In this document: positions 18,799 to 28,409 of the stretch, piece after piece
Layout of the letters: every line of letters begins with the position of its first letter
Numbering within the stretch: the first letter of the stretch is position 1
From: Acinetobacter sp. NIPH 298
GTDB lineage: Bacteria; Pseudomonadota; Gammaproteobacteria; Pseudomonadales; Moraxellaceae
Direction: 5' to 3'
NCBI RefSeq assembly: GCF_000369505.1
Contig: NZ_KB850055.1
Span: forward strand, 620,001 to 684,000
Length of the DNA stretch: 64,000 nt
The notes under the pieces: generated by a model
The model's input: only the letters and a program-made list of their open reading frames with translations
The model's database searches: none
Told to the model about the DNA's origin: nothing
Translations under genes and position numbers: made by a program

Positions 18799-19563
18799 TT
18801 AGAATATAGATAATCCCATTCTTATAATTAGAAAAACTAACAGGATGAGAAAGAATACTCTGATAAAGTTGCTACCATAACGTAGTGCTAGAAAAACGCC
18901 GACAAAAGACCCCATAATATTACACACCGCTACAATTATACCGATCTCCCATAGGACATGACCTGCGGGTATAAAAAATAACAGTGCTGCACTAAATGTA
19001 CCTATGTTCACAACCTTTGCTGATGCCGATGCATTGAGAAAATCAAAACCAAATACTTTTACAAAAAGAAAAAGAAGGAAGCTACCACTGCCGGGGCCAA
19101 AAACCCCATCATAAAATCCAATAAGCCCCCCAAAGAATACGCCTAAGAAGATTTCTTTAGGACCACATTTGATATAAGTGCTATACGATCCTAAATCTTT
19201 TTTTAGAAAAGTATAAACAGCCATAATGATGAGTAAAAAGAAAACACTATATGTCATAAACTGCTTTGGAATATGAGCGATTGACATAGCGCCGATGAAC
19301 GCAAATACAAAAGCTGAAAGCATCGTGGGAACGAGAAGTTTCCAAACAAACTTAATTTTATTTATATACCTGAAAAAGGATGATGCTGTGCCAGCCCATA
19401 CAGCCAATTTATTTGTACCAAAAACTGTGGCAATACTATGTTGTGGTAAAGCATGTAATAAAGCAGGTATTTGCACCAGACCGCCACCACCGACAGCAGC
19501 ATCAATTAATCCCCCGCAAAAAGCAAAAAATCCTAAGATAATTAAGGTGGTTTCATAAGTCAT
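18799..19563 (-). CDS. TSUP family transporter (TauE/SafE type)
   Basis: 254 residues, highly hydrophobic with about eight membrane segments. The family signature GGLIDAAVGGGGLVQIPALL opens the protein and is repeated in divergent form in the second half (GGLIGFYDGVFGPGSGSFLL). Members export or import sulfite, sulfoacetate and related small anions; the substrate here is unknown. Single gene. Confidence 0.9.
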   Translation of the reverse strand: MTYETTLIILGFFAFCGGLIDAAVGGGGLVQIPALLHALPQHSIATVFGTNKLAVWAGTASSFFRYINKIKFVWKLLVPTMLSAFVFAFIGAMSIAHIPKQFMTYSVFFLLIIMAVYTFLKKDLGSYSTYIKCGPKEIFLGVFFGGLIGFYDGVFGPGSGSFLLFLFVKVFGFDFLNASASAKVVNIGTFSAALLFFIPAGHVLWEIGIIVAVCNIMGSFVGVFLALRYGSNFIRVFFLILLVFLIIRMGLSIF

Positions 19564-19921
19564 GATAGTGAACCAATCTTCGAAAATAATTTACATATGA
19601 TCAAATGAGCCTAGATAGGCTGCCGTATTTTTTCGTAATATCTATTCTTTTTTTATTAAATTTAAGTTGCTTTATAATAGACCTCTTTCATAATTAATTG
19701 TACCTTCTTTGTATTTTCCACCGAGGCAGAAACAGAAGGGGTTCATGAAAGAAGTCTAATATGAGAGAGTCATAAAAATCCTAAAATACTAAATGATTGT
19801 AAGCGAGCATTATTGATATGGAGCAGTGCTATAAACTTTTTACATTTTCTTTTCCTTTGTAAAAGAGTTCTATGATTATCTCCTGTTTGCTGAACATTAA
19901 AATCATTGTGGGTTTTCTCAC
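19564..19921. other. intergenic region with a small repeat element
   Basis: 358 bases between two minus-strand genes. Apart from the inverted-repeat element at 19678-19758 nothing coding is seen. Confidence 0.4.
19678..19758. repeat. 81-bp inverted-repeat element, copy A (MITE-like)
   Basis: Ends are TAGACCTCTTTCATAA and TTCATGAAAGAAGTCTA, imperfect inverted repeats of about 16 bases. The outer TA could be a target duplication. A related, inverted copy lies at 28204-28282. Too short to code for a transposase; a non-autonomous element or insertion-sequence remnant is likely. Confidence 0.55.
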
Positions 19922-21022
19922 TTATCGAATATTTTCCCACCATTGCTTAAAGCTTTGCCGATCATTATCCAGTTCCACTAATTCACCAATCATCGGGGTT
20001 GCAAGACGATACTTCCTCGATTTTGAATACTCAGCAATTCTTGTGATCGGTTCATACCAAGGGTGTTTAGCTAAACTAAATTTGGAATGATGCACGGGAA
20101 TCATATTGCGCGCTTTTAGTTCTTCAGTCGCTTGTGCTACTTCATTTGGATGGCAATGTACTGCATGCCAAGCGGCATCATATTGTCCATTTTCCATCAA
20201 TGCCCAATCAAAAGGCCCGTATTTTTGACCGATTTCGACAAAGTGCTTGTTATAACCGCCGTCGCCTGTATAAAAGATCTTTTTGCTCGGTGACTGAATA
20301 ATGAAGGAAATCCACAAATTTTTTCCGCTATCGAAAGCACGTCTTGAATCATGATGAGTGGTTTCAGTGATAATGGTAATGCCATCGTCAAACTCAATGC
20401 GATCTCCCCAATCTTTTTCAATTAGCATGCTTTTGGGATAGCCCCAATATTCAAAGTGTTCACCAACACCTAAGCCAGTGATCACATATTTTACTTTATT
20501 CTTTAATTTAAGAATGGTCTTATAATCCAAATGATCATAGTGATCATGTGAAATCAGTAAATAATCAATCTCAGGTAATTCTTCGACGGTGTATATATCG
20601 GTTCCTCGATAAGCGCGTGTTCCCCACGGCAAGGGAGAAACCTTGCCACTCATGACAGGGTCAATTAAAAATTTTTTGCCGTGTAGTTGCATAAATACGG
20701 AAGAATGTCCGAACCAGATCATGACATCTTGCTGAGGGTCTAGTGTTTGGAGATTGTTTTTAATCGAGGGAATAATATCTTTAGGTCTACGATGAGGGAT
20801 GGTTTTGATAAATGTCCTATAAAGTTCAAGAAAAGTATGAGAGCAATCGGCCATGCCTAATTTTTCAGTGAGATTGCGAAATTGACCTTGCTGATAGTTG
20901 GGAGAATTTTTAATACGTAGCAGTCGTTCACCAGAGGGGCTTCTGCCAAAAAGAGGATGTTGTAAATATAAGACGCAGATAAAAATAAGCAAGACGAGAG
21001 TGAGGGTGAAAACAATAAGCAT
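19922..21022 (-). CDS. MBL-fold metal-dependent hydrolase (UlaG/NAPE-PLD-like)
   Basis: About 366 residues from the ATG at 21022. An N-terminal hydrophobic segment (MLIVFTLTLVLLIFICVLY) anchors it in the inner membrane or exports it. The metal site LLISHDHYDHLD is the beta-lactamase-fold signature; later ligands are in TETTHHDSRRAF, YTGDGGYN and VHHSKFS. The architecture resembles the NAPE-hydrolysing phospholipase D-like / UlaG group, so the substrate may be a phosphodiester or lactone. Start chosen because AAGGGA lies upstream; an ATG at 21031 is also in frame. Confidence 0.85.
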   Translation of the reverse strand: MLIVFTLTLVLLIFICVLYLQHPLFGRSPSGERLLRIKNSPNYQQGQFRNLTEKLGMADCSHTFLELYRTFIKTIPHRRPKDIIPSIKNNLQTLDPQQDVMIWFGHSSVFMQLHGKKFLIDPVMSGKVSPLPWGTRAYRGTDIYTVEELPEIDYLLISHDHYDHLDYKTILKLKNKVKYVITGLGVGEHFEYWGYPKSMLIEKDWGDRIEFDDGITIITETTHHDSRRAFDSGKNLWISFIIQSPSKKIFYTGDGGYNKHFVEIGQKYGPFDWALMENGQYDAAWHAVHCHPNEVAQATEELKARNMIPVHHSKFSLAKHPWYEPITRIAEYSKSRKYRLATPMIGELVELDNDRQSFKQWWENIR

Positions 21023-21303
21023 AAATCGCATTCCCTTTTTATTTGGGCAGTTGATAATCAACATTAATAAAAAGTAAAAGCGACAAAATGATGAAATATT
21101 GTCTAAAGTCGACGAATGAAAAATCATCTATTCTTATTTAATATTTGTCTAAGCGAAGGAGAACGGTCTTTTGATCAAGCGATCGTGTTGGTATTGGTGT
21201 GATTGAGCAAAAGGAAGCCATTTAGAGGACTGTGATTTATGCTAGACTATAGGCAAATAACAGTATTGAAAATGGCTGTGCGTTAGCAGAACGAGTAGGT
21301 AAA

Positions 21304-21951
21304 ATGATTGGGCAGCAGAGAAACATATTAGCAACTTTAGGAATAGATGTTTGGATTCCTAGAGAAGTTGTATGTCAAAAAAATACTGCACCGAATCTGT
21401 GGCGAGATCAAGTTGTCGAAGAAACTCAACAGCCTCCTGTGCTTAAATTTGATACAGCGCCAATTTCTGAAAATATCCAAGTCGCACCAGTAGCAACGCC
21501 GCCGATAATTGAAACAGACGCTCCTCAAGCAACTGAAGTTGTCGTAAATCCTATTGAAAAAGACGTTGTTGTTGAAAAAGAGCAGGTCGTTATAACGACA
21601 CAAGTTCAAGCGTTTGAGTTGCAAATGTACGTTTTAGAAAGTTGTGCAATTTTGCTAGAAAGCAGCCAACTGAGCGATGCTCAAAGACAGTTGTGGCAGA
21701 ATATTCAGAAAGCCAGATTAGGACAATATGCTGAGTTGAAATGGCCATTTCCATTGGCAGCTTTTCAGGAAAATCGTGGATTGTCTTCATACATTCAAGG
21801 TTTCTTGGATGCGACCGCCACCAATAAAAAGATTTTATGCTTAGGTCATCTAGATTTTATTCAGCATTCTAATATATTGCATTTAGCCAGTTTGGAAGAA
21901 ATGATTGCTCAACCTTTATTAAAAAGACGATTGTGGCAATTGATGCAATAA
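21304..21951 (+). CDS. HolD-like protein (possible DNA polymerase III psi subunit)
   Basis: 215 residues. The N-terminus NILATLGIDVWIPRE resembles the psi-subunit start of E. coli HolD (LxxLGIxxWxxR), and the C-terminus (ILHLASLEEMIAQPLLKRRLWQLM) fits the end of HolD (L--L----P--R--LW). Between them is a variable, Pro/Val/Glu-rich linker of about 60 residues. If right, it would bridge the clamp loader to chi. Similarity is judged by eye. RBS AGGTAAA before the ATG; hydroxyacid dehydrogenase follows 18 bases later. Confidence 0.5.
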   Translation: MIGQQRNILATLGIDVWIPREVVCQKNTAPNLWRDQVVEETQQPPVLKFDTAPISENIQVAPVATPPIIETDAPQATEVVVNPIEKDVVVEKEQVVITTQVQAFELQMYVLESCAILLESSQLSDAQRQLWQNIQKARLGQYAELKWPFPLAAFQENRGLSSYIQGFLDATATNKKILCLGHLDFIQHSNILHLASLEEMIAQPLLKRRLWQLMQ

Positions 21952-21969
21952 AAGAGTGGATGTTTAATA

Positions 21970-22935
21970 ATGAAGAAAGTTGTTGTATTTAGTCAAATTA
22001 ATCAAGACGTTTTAGCGCGGTTACAGCAAGATTATCAGGTAGTGGTACTCAACCCAAAGTTGGGTGATATCAATGCGCAAATCCGAGCTGAAGTCGTGGA
22101 TGCAGATGCCATGATTGGTGCTGGGCGTTTACTCAATCAAAGTAACTTAGCACCTGCACAAAAACTTAAAATTATTTCTACTGTTTCAGTGGGCTATGAT
22201 AATTACGATATCGATTATCTGAATCAAAGAAAAATTTGGCTCGCAAACACGCCGCATGTATTGACAGAGACCACAGCGGATTTGGCTTTTAGTTTATTAC
22301 TGAGTGCAGCACGAAAAATTCCACAACTGGATGCTTGGACCAAACAAGGGCAGTGGAAAAGAACGGTTTCAACTGAACAATTTGGTGTAGATGTATTTGG
22401 TAAGACTTTGGGGATTATTGGTCTAGGTCATATTGGTGCAGCAATTGCTCGTCGAGGCTTTTATGGCTTCAATATGAATATCTTGTACCATAATCGCCGT
22501 GAAAAAATAGAAGTCGCTCAAGCATTCAATGCCCAATATCGTGACCTCGACCAGTTATTACAACAATCTGATTTCATTGTGGTTGCCGTTGATTTAAATA
22601 GCCAGTCACAGGCGCTGATTGGAGAGACTCAGTTTGAGTTGATGCAGAAACATGCTGTATTTATCAATATCGCACGCGGCTCTGTGGTTGATGAGAATGC
22701 ACTGCTTGGAGCATTACAACACAATAAAATCTTTGCTGCGGGCTTAGATGTTTATGCCAAAGAGCCATTACAGGCATCTCCCTTATTTGAGCTGCCAAAC
22801 GTGGTGACTGCACCTCATATTGGTTCAGCAACGATTGAAACACGGAATAAAATGGCCAATCTCGCTTATCAAAACTTGATAGATGCTTTAGAAGATCGAA
22901 CGCCACGTTATTTGGTCAATCCAAAATTTGAATAA
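21970..22935 (+). CDS. D-2-hydroxyacid dehydrogenase (GhrB-like)
   Basis: 321-residue NAD(P)H-dependent reductase of 2-keto acids such as glyoxylate, hydroxypyruvate or 2-ketogluconate. Cofactor site GLGHIGAAIARRG, substrate-binding arginine in NIARGSVVDENAL, catalytic Glu in AAGLDVYAKEPL and catalytic His in VVTAPHIGSAT. Normal length. Closest in feel to GhrB; the exact substrate is not determined. Confidence 0.88.
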   Translation: MKKVVVFSQINQDVLARLQQDYQVVVLNPKLGDINAQIRAEVVDADAMIGAGRLLNQSNLAPAQKLKIISTVSVGYDNYDIDYLNQRKIWLANTPHVLTETTADLAFSLLLSAARKIPQLDAWTKQGQWKRTVSTEQFGVDVFGKTLGIIGLGHIGAAIARRGFYGFNMNILYHNRREKIEVAQAFNAQYRDLDQLLQQSDFIVVAVDLNSQSQALIGETQFELMQKHAVFINIARGSVVDENALLGALQHNKIFAAGLDVYAKEPLQASPLFELPNVVTAPHIGSATIETRNKMANLAYQNLIDALEDRTPRYLVNPKFE

Positions 22936-23030
22936 ATTCTTACATGTTGATTGCTGAATAATTGCTCTAATCTATGTTTTAAGGCTGATTAATATTGCTA
23001 CACTTGCGCCCTTTGTAATTTGGACTTGGG

Positions 23031-23624
23031 GTGTTTGTGTTCGAGAAATTAGCTGAGCAAAGTTTGGGCTTGATGGGATGGGAAATCGATAATCATTGGG
23101 ATTTAGATATTGACCAATGTGTGATGATTGCTGCACCACATACCAGTAATTGGGATGCTTTATATGCCCGTTTGGCTTTGAAAGCGTTAGGGGTAAATGT
23201 TCGCCTCACCATTAAAGACAGCTATATGAAACTTCCTTTTGGACCTTTTGTACGTGCGATGGGCGGTATTGGTATCGATCGTGGCGCGAAACAAGAAGGT
23301 CAGGAACGACCAAGTATGGTTCAATTGATGAGTGACTTGTTTAAAACTCATCCGAAACTGGTGATGTTGGTGACCCCAGAAGGAACGCGCGCCAAACAAG
23401 AACAATGGAAAACAGGTTTTTACCATATAGCGGTTGCGGCAGGTGTGCCAATTGCATTGGCGTATATGGACTATGCCAAGAAAAAAACAGGCGTAGGCAA
23501 GATTATTTATCCATCAGGCGACTATGAAAAAGATATGACTGAAATCATGGCTTTTTATGCAGAGATTCATGCAAAGTTTCCAGAAAAATTTAGCGTAGAC
23601 CAACGCTACAGCGCGAAGAAATAG
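23031..23624 (+). CDS. lysophospholipid acyltransferase family protein
   Basis: 197 residues with the acyltransferase motifs H-x4-D (APHTSNWDALYARL), a glycerophosphate-binding block (AMGGIGIDRG) and PEGTR (LVTPEGTRAK). Short for a typical PlsC, without an obvious transmembrane anchor. Acyl acceptor unknown. Start is a GTG (23031, or GTG 23037 with GGGG closer to ideal spacing); no in-frame ATG exists near the N-terminus. Confidence 0.85.
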   Translation: MFVFEKLAEQSLGLMGWEIDNHWDLDIDQCVMIAAPHTSNWDALYARLALKALGVNVRLTIKDSYMKLPFGPFVRAMGGIGIDRGAKQEGQERPSMVQLMSDLFKTHPKLVMLVTPEGTRAKQEQWKTGFYHIAVAAGVPIALAYMDYAKKKTGVGKIIYPSGDYEKDMTEIMAFYAEIHAKFPEKFSVDQRYSAKK

Positions 23625-23640
23625 CCTCTAAAAATATAAA

Positions 23641-23664
23641 AGAAGACAGTAAAAGCTGTCTTCT
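23641..23664 (+). terminator. terminator after the acyltransferase gene
   Basis: AGAAGACAG/CTGTCTTCT perfect stem 17 bases after the stop codon; only a weak T-tract follows. Confidence 0.65.
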
Positions 23665-23740
23665 ATAACACTTTGTTGCAAATTCCTCTCATTTTCAGTG
23701 CTATATTAAATTTCTCCATTAGAATCATAGAGAAACCCCC

Positions 23741-25183
23741 TTGAGACCGCTGCTGCTTGCATGTGGCTTATTTGCCACGACCCAACTGAGTCATACTCAA
23801 GTCCTTTTGCCTACACAGGTGATGGGGGCAACTGAAGTCCCTGATATTGGCAGTGGTATAGGGTTGCTCGACCAACAAAAAGAAAAATTCATCGGTGAAA
23901 AAGTTTATCGTCAAGTTCATCGACAAATGCCTACTGTGCAAGACCCTTGGTTGGAAGATCAATTTTTACAAGTTTTCTCAGGTATTCTAAGTCAAACCCA
24001 ACTGGGGCAGCCGATTGGTTTGGTGGTGATCAAAGATCCCCAAATTAATGCCTTTGCTGTACCTGGTGGTTTATTTGCAATAAATACAGGTTTGATTACG
24101 TCCGCTAAAAATTTAGATGAAATCGCTGGGGTGATGGCGCATGAAATCGCCCATGTCACACAACGACATTACAGTCGATCACAAGAAGCATTTAAAGGAC
24201 AAGGCTTACTGGCTTTGGCTGGGATCCTCGTCGGTGCTGCAATTGCTTCGCAGGCAGATGGGGATGTCGGTTCAGCAGTAATGCTAGGGACGCAAGCCGC
24301 TTTAATTGATAAACAACTCAGCTATAGTCGTAATCAAGAGCGTGAAGCAGATCGTATCGGCATGCAATTTATGTATGCTGCAGGATATAATCCGCAAAGT
24401 ATGGCGGATTATTTTGAAACCATGCATCGAGCCACCAGTCGAGTCAGCTTTTTGCCAGATTTCTGGTTCACTCACCCTTTAACCACTGAACGGATGAGTG
24501 AGGCAAGATTACGTGCCAATCAACTGCCTAAAGTGAAGTCAAAGATTTATGACCTCGATTTCGCGATATTAAAATGGTATACCCAAGTTGTTTCAAATCA
24601 AGCCACAGAAATACAAATTCAATCTCTAGCTACGCAGAAAGATGTTGCGGCGCAACTGGCGCTCAGTAAGTTTTATTTAGAGCAAGGTGATTATGCTCAA
24701 GCACAGTCAAATCTTGATTTGGTGAAAGCAAGATTAAAATCTCATATATTGGTTCCGCTTATTCAAACAGATATTTATTTGGGACAAAATAAACTTGAGC
24801 TGGCAGAGAATACGATTGCGCCCATTCAAAGGACGATGCCTGAGAATCGAGCACTATCTTATAAATTTGCAGAAGTCTTAATTCGACAAGGACAAGTTGC
24901 ACAAGCACAAACCTTAGTGCAACGATTCATTCATAAGAACCAACGTGATATTCGAGGATGGCAACTGTTGCAACAAGCAGCAAACTTAGACAAAAGCTCA
25001 CCATTACAAGCTGTGAATGTCTTATGCTATCGTGCAGAGGTTGAGTATTGGTCAGGCTATGAAGAAAACGCGATTAAATCGATGTTACATGCGCAAAGAC
25101 TTGCAAAAGGGAATATGGCAATGTCAGCGAAAATTGAATCTCGTTTAAAGCAAATGCAAGATGACTACCGTAGGAAAATTTAA
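23741..25183 (+). CDS. M48 family metalloprotease with TPR tail (BepA-like)
   Basis: 480 residues. A signal peptide (MRPLLLACGLFATTQLSHTQ) sends it to the periplasm. The zinc motif is H134-E-I-A-H138 (VMAHEIAHVTQRH) with the third ligand Glu in NQEREADRIGMQF. The C-terminal 200 residues form helical TPR-like repeats (LAENTIAPIQRTMPENRALSYKFA). This is the layout of BepA/YfgC, which degrades or assists misassembled outer-membrane proteins such as LptD. The start is a TTG at 23741; there is no ATG that keeps the signal peptide. Confidence 0.9.
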   Translation: MRPLLLACGLFATTQLSHTQVLLPTQVMGATEVPDIGSGIGLLDQQKEKFIGEKVYRQVHRQMPTVQDPWLEDQFLQVFSGILSQTQLGQPIGLVVIKDPQINAFAVPGGLFAINTGLITSAKNLDEIAGVMAHEIAHVTQRHYSRSQEAFKGQGLLALAGILVGAAIASQADGDVGSAVMLGTQAALIDKQLSYSRNQEREADRIGMQFMYAAGYNPQSMADYFETMHRATSRVSFLPDFWFTHPLTTERMSEARLRANQLPKVKSKIYDLDFAILKWYTQVVSNQATEIQIQSLATQKDVAAQLALSKFYLEQGDYAQAQSNLDLVKARLKSHILVPLIQTDIYLGQNKLELAENTIAPIQRTMPENRALSYKFAEVLIRQGQVAQAQTLVQRFIHKNQRDIRGWQLLQQAANLDKSSPLQAVNVLCYRAEVEYWSGYEENAIKSMLHAQRLAKGNMAMSAKIESRLKQMQDDYRRKI

Positions 25184-25235
25184 TTCTTAATTTGAAGTGG
25201 TGGAATTAGCTTGCTGAAAATTTGAGAGTAATTAC

Positions 25236-25378
25236 ATGGAAATTAAATTAGAAAAATTCAACATACAAGATTTTAAAATCTTGCCTCACGCAAGATTCTA
25301 ACGCGTCAGGGTTTTAAGCATAAAGCATTTAATGACTACGATGGATTAGCAGGTGAAATACTGGAATTAAACAATTGA
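25236..25378 (+). pseudogene. decayed gene fragment
   Basis: ATG at 25236 opens 21 codons (MEIKLEKFNIQDFKILPHA) and stops; a second frame then gives RKILTRQGFKHKAFNDYDGLAGEILELNN before TGA at 25376. Together they read like the beginning and end of a small acetyltransferase-type protein with the middle deleted. No intact product. Confidence 0.3.
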
Positions 25379-25456
25379 TTTAAGTCATCAATAATAAAAG
25401 AGTAAGTATAATTGCCTTAACATAAATAGAAATTAATTGAAAAGGAGGGGGATTTT

Positions 25457-25822
25457 ATGATTAAGGGGCAATGTTTATGTGGGGTGGTGCAATATCAATA
25501 TCATGGTGAAATTGAAAATAGTATCTTGTGTTATTGCCAGCACTGTCAGCAGGCGCAAGGTGCGATAGCTGGTTGGAATAGTCCGCTTGATCAAACAAAA
25601 TTTGAATTTATCTCAGGCCAAGACCAACTCAAAGAATATTTTCACACTCCGAATAAAGCGCGAGTATTTTGTCAATATTGTGCCAGCCCGATTTATTCTT
25701 ATCGTACAGATTTGCCAAATATCATTCGCTTGCGTTTAGGTACAGTGACAGAGGGGCATATTCCTGCACCCAAAGAAGAATTTTTTATCGAGCATAAACC
25801 AAAATTTATTGAATTAAGATAA
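25457..25822 (+). CDS. GFA / CENP-V domain protein
   Basis: 121-residue Mss4-like zinc protein related to glutathione-dependent formaldehyde-activating enzymes. Cysteines lie in the expected pattern: GQCLCGVVQY, CYCQHCQQ and VFCQYCASPIYSY. Real function of most members, including this one, is not established; the reaction in Paracoccus Gfa is itself disputed. Strong RBS (AAAGGAGGGGG). Confidence 0.88.
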   Translation: MIKGQCLCGVVQYQYHGEIENSILCYCQHCQQAQGAIAGWNSPLDQTKFEFISGQDQLKEYFHTPNKARVFCQYCASPIYSYRTDLPNIIRLRLGTVTEGHIPAPKEEFFIEHKPKFIELR

Positions 25823-25858
25823 GATGGCTGGCTTGAGTGGTAAAGAAGTTAAAAATTG

Positions 25859-26218
25859 ATGAAGAAAATTATTGGTTTTATTTTTGCGATGAGTTTCGTA
25901 GGGGCGAGTTCAGCGGCTTCAGTTGAGCAATATGTACGTGCTGTAGAAAAAATAACAGCAACCTATGCGCAAGACATGCGTAGTTTTTTGCGTAGCTTAG
26001 ATCCGCAACTCTCACATTTCACGCCTGAGCAGCAGGCAAGATATTGCGCTATTGTAAATCAGTATGTGCAGGACTCTTATGCTGCGATTGAAAAGAATCG
26101 GTCACATCTAACAGGGCAATACGCCACGATGACGAAACAAGATGTAATTCATCAAGTGACTGAGTCAAAAGAAATGCAAATGATCGCTAAATACAATATT
26201 CAGTGTGATTTTAAATAA
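25859..26218 (+). CDS. small exported protein of unknown function
   Basis: 119 residues beginning with a clear Sec signal peptide (MKKIIGFIFAMSFVGASSAAS, likely cut after ASSA). The mature part is helical and contains one pair of cysteines (YCAIVNQYVQ and IQCDFK near the C-terminus), which may form a disulfide. No family recognised. 36 bases downstream of the GFA-like gene, so possibly in its operon. Confidence 0.7.
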   Translation: MKKIIGFIFAMSFVGASSAASVEQYVRAVEKITATYAQDMRSFLRSLDPQLSHFTPEQQARYCAIVNQYVQDSYAAIEKNRSHLTGQYATMTKQDVIHQVTESKEMQMIAKYNIQCDFK

Positions 26219-26306
26219 ACAGATGCGTGTTTGGGTTCATTGTTTAAATGAATCCAATTTATTATTAAATATATAAAAGGAGAGGTATAAAGCCTAACTG
26301 AGCTGA

Positions 26307-26753
26307 TTAGCTTAATTTTGCTTTAATTTTAGAAGAAACTTGTGCAGGATCGGCACGCCCGGCTATGATCGGACGTAGAGAATTCATCACCTTACCCATA
26401 TCTTTCATGCTAGTAGCTCCTTGAGCAGCAATCGTTTGCTCAATGAGAGAATCAAGTTCTTCCTCAGTCATAGCTTCTGGTAGAAACTGAGATAACACCT
26501 CAATTTCGGCTTGTTCTTTACTAGCTAAATCATCACGACCAGCGCCAGAAAAGGCTTTGATCGATTCTTTACGTTGTTTAATTTGCTTTTCAATGACCGC
26601 AAGAACCTGAGCGTCGTCAAGCTCAATGCGCTCATCGACTTCGATTTGCTTAATTGCTGCCTGTAGACCACGAATCACCGTTACTGATGCCATATCTTTG
26701 GCACGCATAAAAGTTTTTAATACGTCAGTAATTTGGTTCTTCAAAGTCATCAT
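26307..26753 (-). CDS. GatB/YqeY domain protein
   Basis: 148 residues matching YqeY: MTLKNQITDVLKTFMRAKD, IKQIEVDERIELDDAQVLAVIEKQIKQRKESI, EVLSQFLPEAMTEEEL, and the C-terminal GKVMNSLRP. The fold is shared with the tail domain of GatB and is thought to bind tRNA, but the role is not proven. It follows rpsU 28 bases downstream, the usual neighbour of yqeY in gammaproteobacteria. M1 and M2 are both possible starts. Confidence 0.93.
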   Translation of the reverse strand: MMTLKNQITDVLKTFMRAKDMASVTVIRGLQAAIKQIEVDERIELDDAQVLAVIEKQIKQRKESIKAFSGAGRDDLASKEQAEIEVLSQFLPEAMTEEELDSLIEQTIAAQGATSMKDMGKVMNSLRPIIAGRADPAQVSSKIKAKLS

Positions 26754-26781
26754 AGTTTTTCAGCAGTCAATCACAAATTAA

Positions 26782-26997
26782 TTAGTAAAGGCGAGTAGTA
26801 CGTACAGATTCGCGAGTCAATTTCTTTTGATAACGCTTAACTGCAGCAGCTTTTTTACGCTTACGTTCTTGAGTTGGTTTCTCATAGAATTCGCGCTTAC
26901 GAACGTCAGCTAAAACACCAGCTTTTTCGCATGAACGTTTGAAACGGCGGATAGCTACGTCTACTGGTTCGCCTTCTTTCAACTTAACTTGTGGCAT
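26782..26997 (-). CDS. rpsU: 30S ribosomal protein S21
   Basis: 71-residue basic protein: [29 protein letters not shown], then a Lys/Arg-rich C-terminus. It helps initiation at the small subunit. Divergent from tsaD and leading the rpsU-yqeY pair, the conserved layout for this region. Confidence 0.98.
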   Translation of the reverse strand: MPQVKLKEGEPVDVAIRRFKRSCEKAGVLADVRKREFYEKPTQERKRKKAAAVKRYQKKLTRESVRTTRLY

Positions 26998-27142
26998 GTA
27001 AAATCCTCTAAGATGATGGATAAGATCTAACGCACTATTGCACTAGATCGCAAGTGAAGGTCAGTATTTTACTCATTTACAACTCAGATCACAAGTCTAT
27101 AATAGCGCTGATACTATTTTTGATCGTTGTAAAGGCAGTTTA

Positions 27143-28150
27143 ATGATTGTTTTGGGCTTAGAAACTTCGTGTGATGAAACTGGGTTAGCACTCTATGATA
27201 GCGAGCTCGGCTTACGGGGGCAGGTTCTCTATAGTCAGATCAAACTGCATGCAGAATATGGTGGTGTCGTACCTGAACTGGCGTCACGGGATCATGTTCG
27301 TAAAATGATTCCTTTAATTAATCAATTGCTTGAACAAAGCGGCGTGAAAAAACACGAAATTGATGCGGTTGCTTATACACGCGGTCCGGGTTTGATGGGT
27401 GCATTGATGACAGGTGCATTATTTGGTCGTACTTTGGCATTTTCCTTTAATAAACCTGCGATTGGTGTGCATCATATGGAAGGCCATATGCTTGCGCCAT
27501 TACTTTCAGATACGCCACCGGAATTTCCGTTTGTCGCTTTGTTGGTTTCAGGTGGACATACGCAACTGATGGCTGCACACGGTATTGGTCAGTATGAGTT
27601 ACTCGGTGAGTCGATTGATGATGCGGCTGGCGAGGCGTTCGATAAAGTCGCAAAAATGATGAAACTTCCTTATCCCGGTGGGCCGAATATCGCAAAACTG
27701 GCGTTACAAGGTGATGCCCAAGCATTTGCTTTTCCACGCCCAATCTTGCATCAAGGTTTAGATTTTTCATTTAGTGGGCTAAAAACGGCGGTTTCTGTTC
27801 AGTTGAAAAAATTAGGTGAAGAAAATCGTGATGCGGATGTTGCTGCATCTTTCCAAGAAGCGGTTGTCGACACCTTAGTTAAAAAATCAGTGAAGGCTTT
27901 AAAGCAAACAGGTTTAAAGCGTTTAGTCATTGCTGGTGGTGTCAGTGCAAATCTTCGTTTACGTGAGCAATTAGAAGCGTCGCTGAAAAAGATTAAGGCA
28001 CAAGTTTATTATGCTGAGCCTGCCTTATGTACCGATAACGGTGCCATGATTGCATTTGCAGGTTATCAACGTTTAAAAGCTGGGCAGCAGGATGATCTCG
28101 CAGTAACGACTACACCGAGATGGCCGATGACTGAATTAAAACCGACCTAA
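27143..28150 (+). CDS. tsaD: tRNA threonylcarbamoyladenosine transferase TsaD
   Basis: Adds the threonylcarbamoyl group to A37 of ANN-reading tRNAs, with TsaB, TsaE and TsaC. 335 residues, ASKHA ATPase fold. The metal-binding HHMEGH motif is intact ([13 protein letters not shown]), as are the N-terminal [13 protein letters not shown] and VSGGHTQL. Divergent from rpsU with about 145 bases between starts. Confidence 0.97.
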   Translation: MIVLGLETSCDETGLALYDSELGLRGQVLYSQIKLHAEYGGVVPELASRDHVRKMIPLINQLLEQSGVKKHEIDAVAYTRGPGLMGALMTGALFGRTLAFSFNKPAIGVHHMEGHMLAPLLSDTPPEFPFVALLVSGGHTQLMAAHGIGQYELLGESIDDAAGEAFDKVAKMMKLPYPGGPNIAKLALQGDAQAFAFPRPILHQGLDFSFSGLKTAVSVQLKKLGEENRDADVAASFQEAVVDTLVKKSVKALKQTGLKRLVIAGGVSANLRLREQLEASLKKIKAQVYYAEPALCTDNGAMIAFAGYQRLKAGQQDDLAVTTTPRWPMTELKPT

Positions 28151-28203
28151 AAAAATAGAACTGATCACTTTTATTGGAAGCTAAGCTTCGAGTAAACCTA
28201 GAT

Positions 28204-28282
28204 TAGACTTCTTTCATAAATTTTTTTGTTTCTCCTTATGGGAAAAAATACCGAGAGACTAAAGAATGATGAAGGTGGTCTA
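28204..28282. repeat. 79-bp inverted-repeat element, copy B (MITE-like)
   Basis: Ends TAGACTTCTTTCATAAA and GAAGGTGGTCTA, imperfect inverted repeats. Reverse-complemented it aligns over most of its length with copy A at 19678-19758, including an inner GAGAAACA block next to ATGAAAGAAGTCTAAT. Also flanked by TA. Lies between tsaD and the following unknown gene. Confidence 0.55.
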
Positions 28283-28409
28283 TTATTTTTTTTAAAATCA
28301 GATGATTCATTTATATGCATGGTGAGGGGTTGGAGTCAATCCTATCGTGTTAAAGTGTCGGATAAATTATTTATTTTGATGAGCTAAGGCTCATAGCGGA
28401 GTACAAAAG

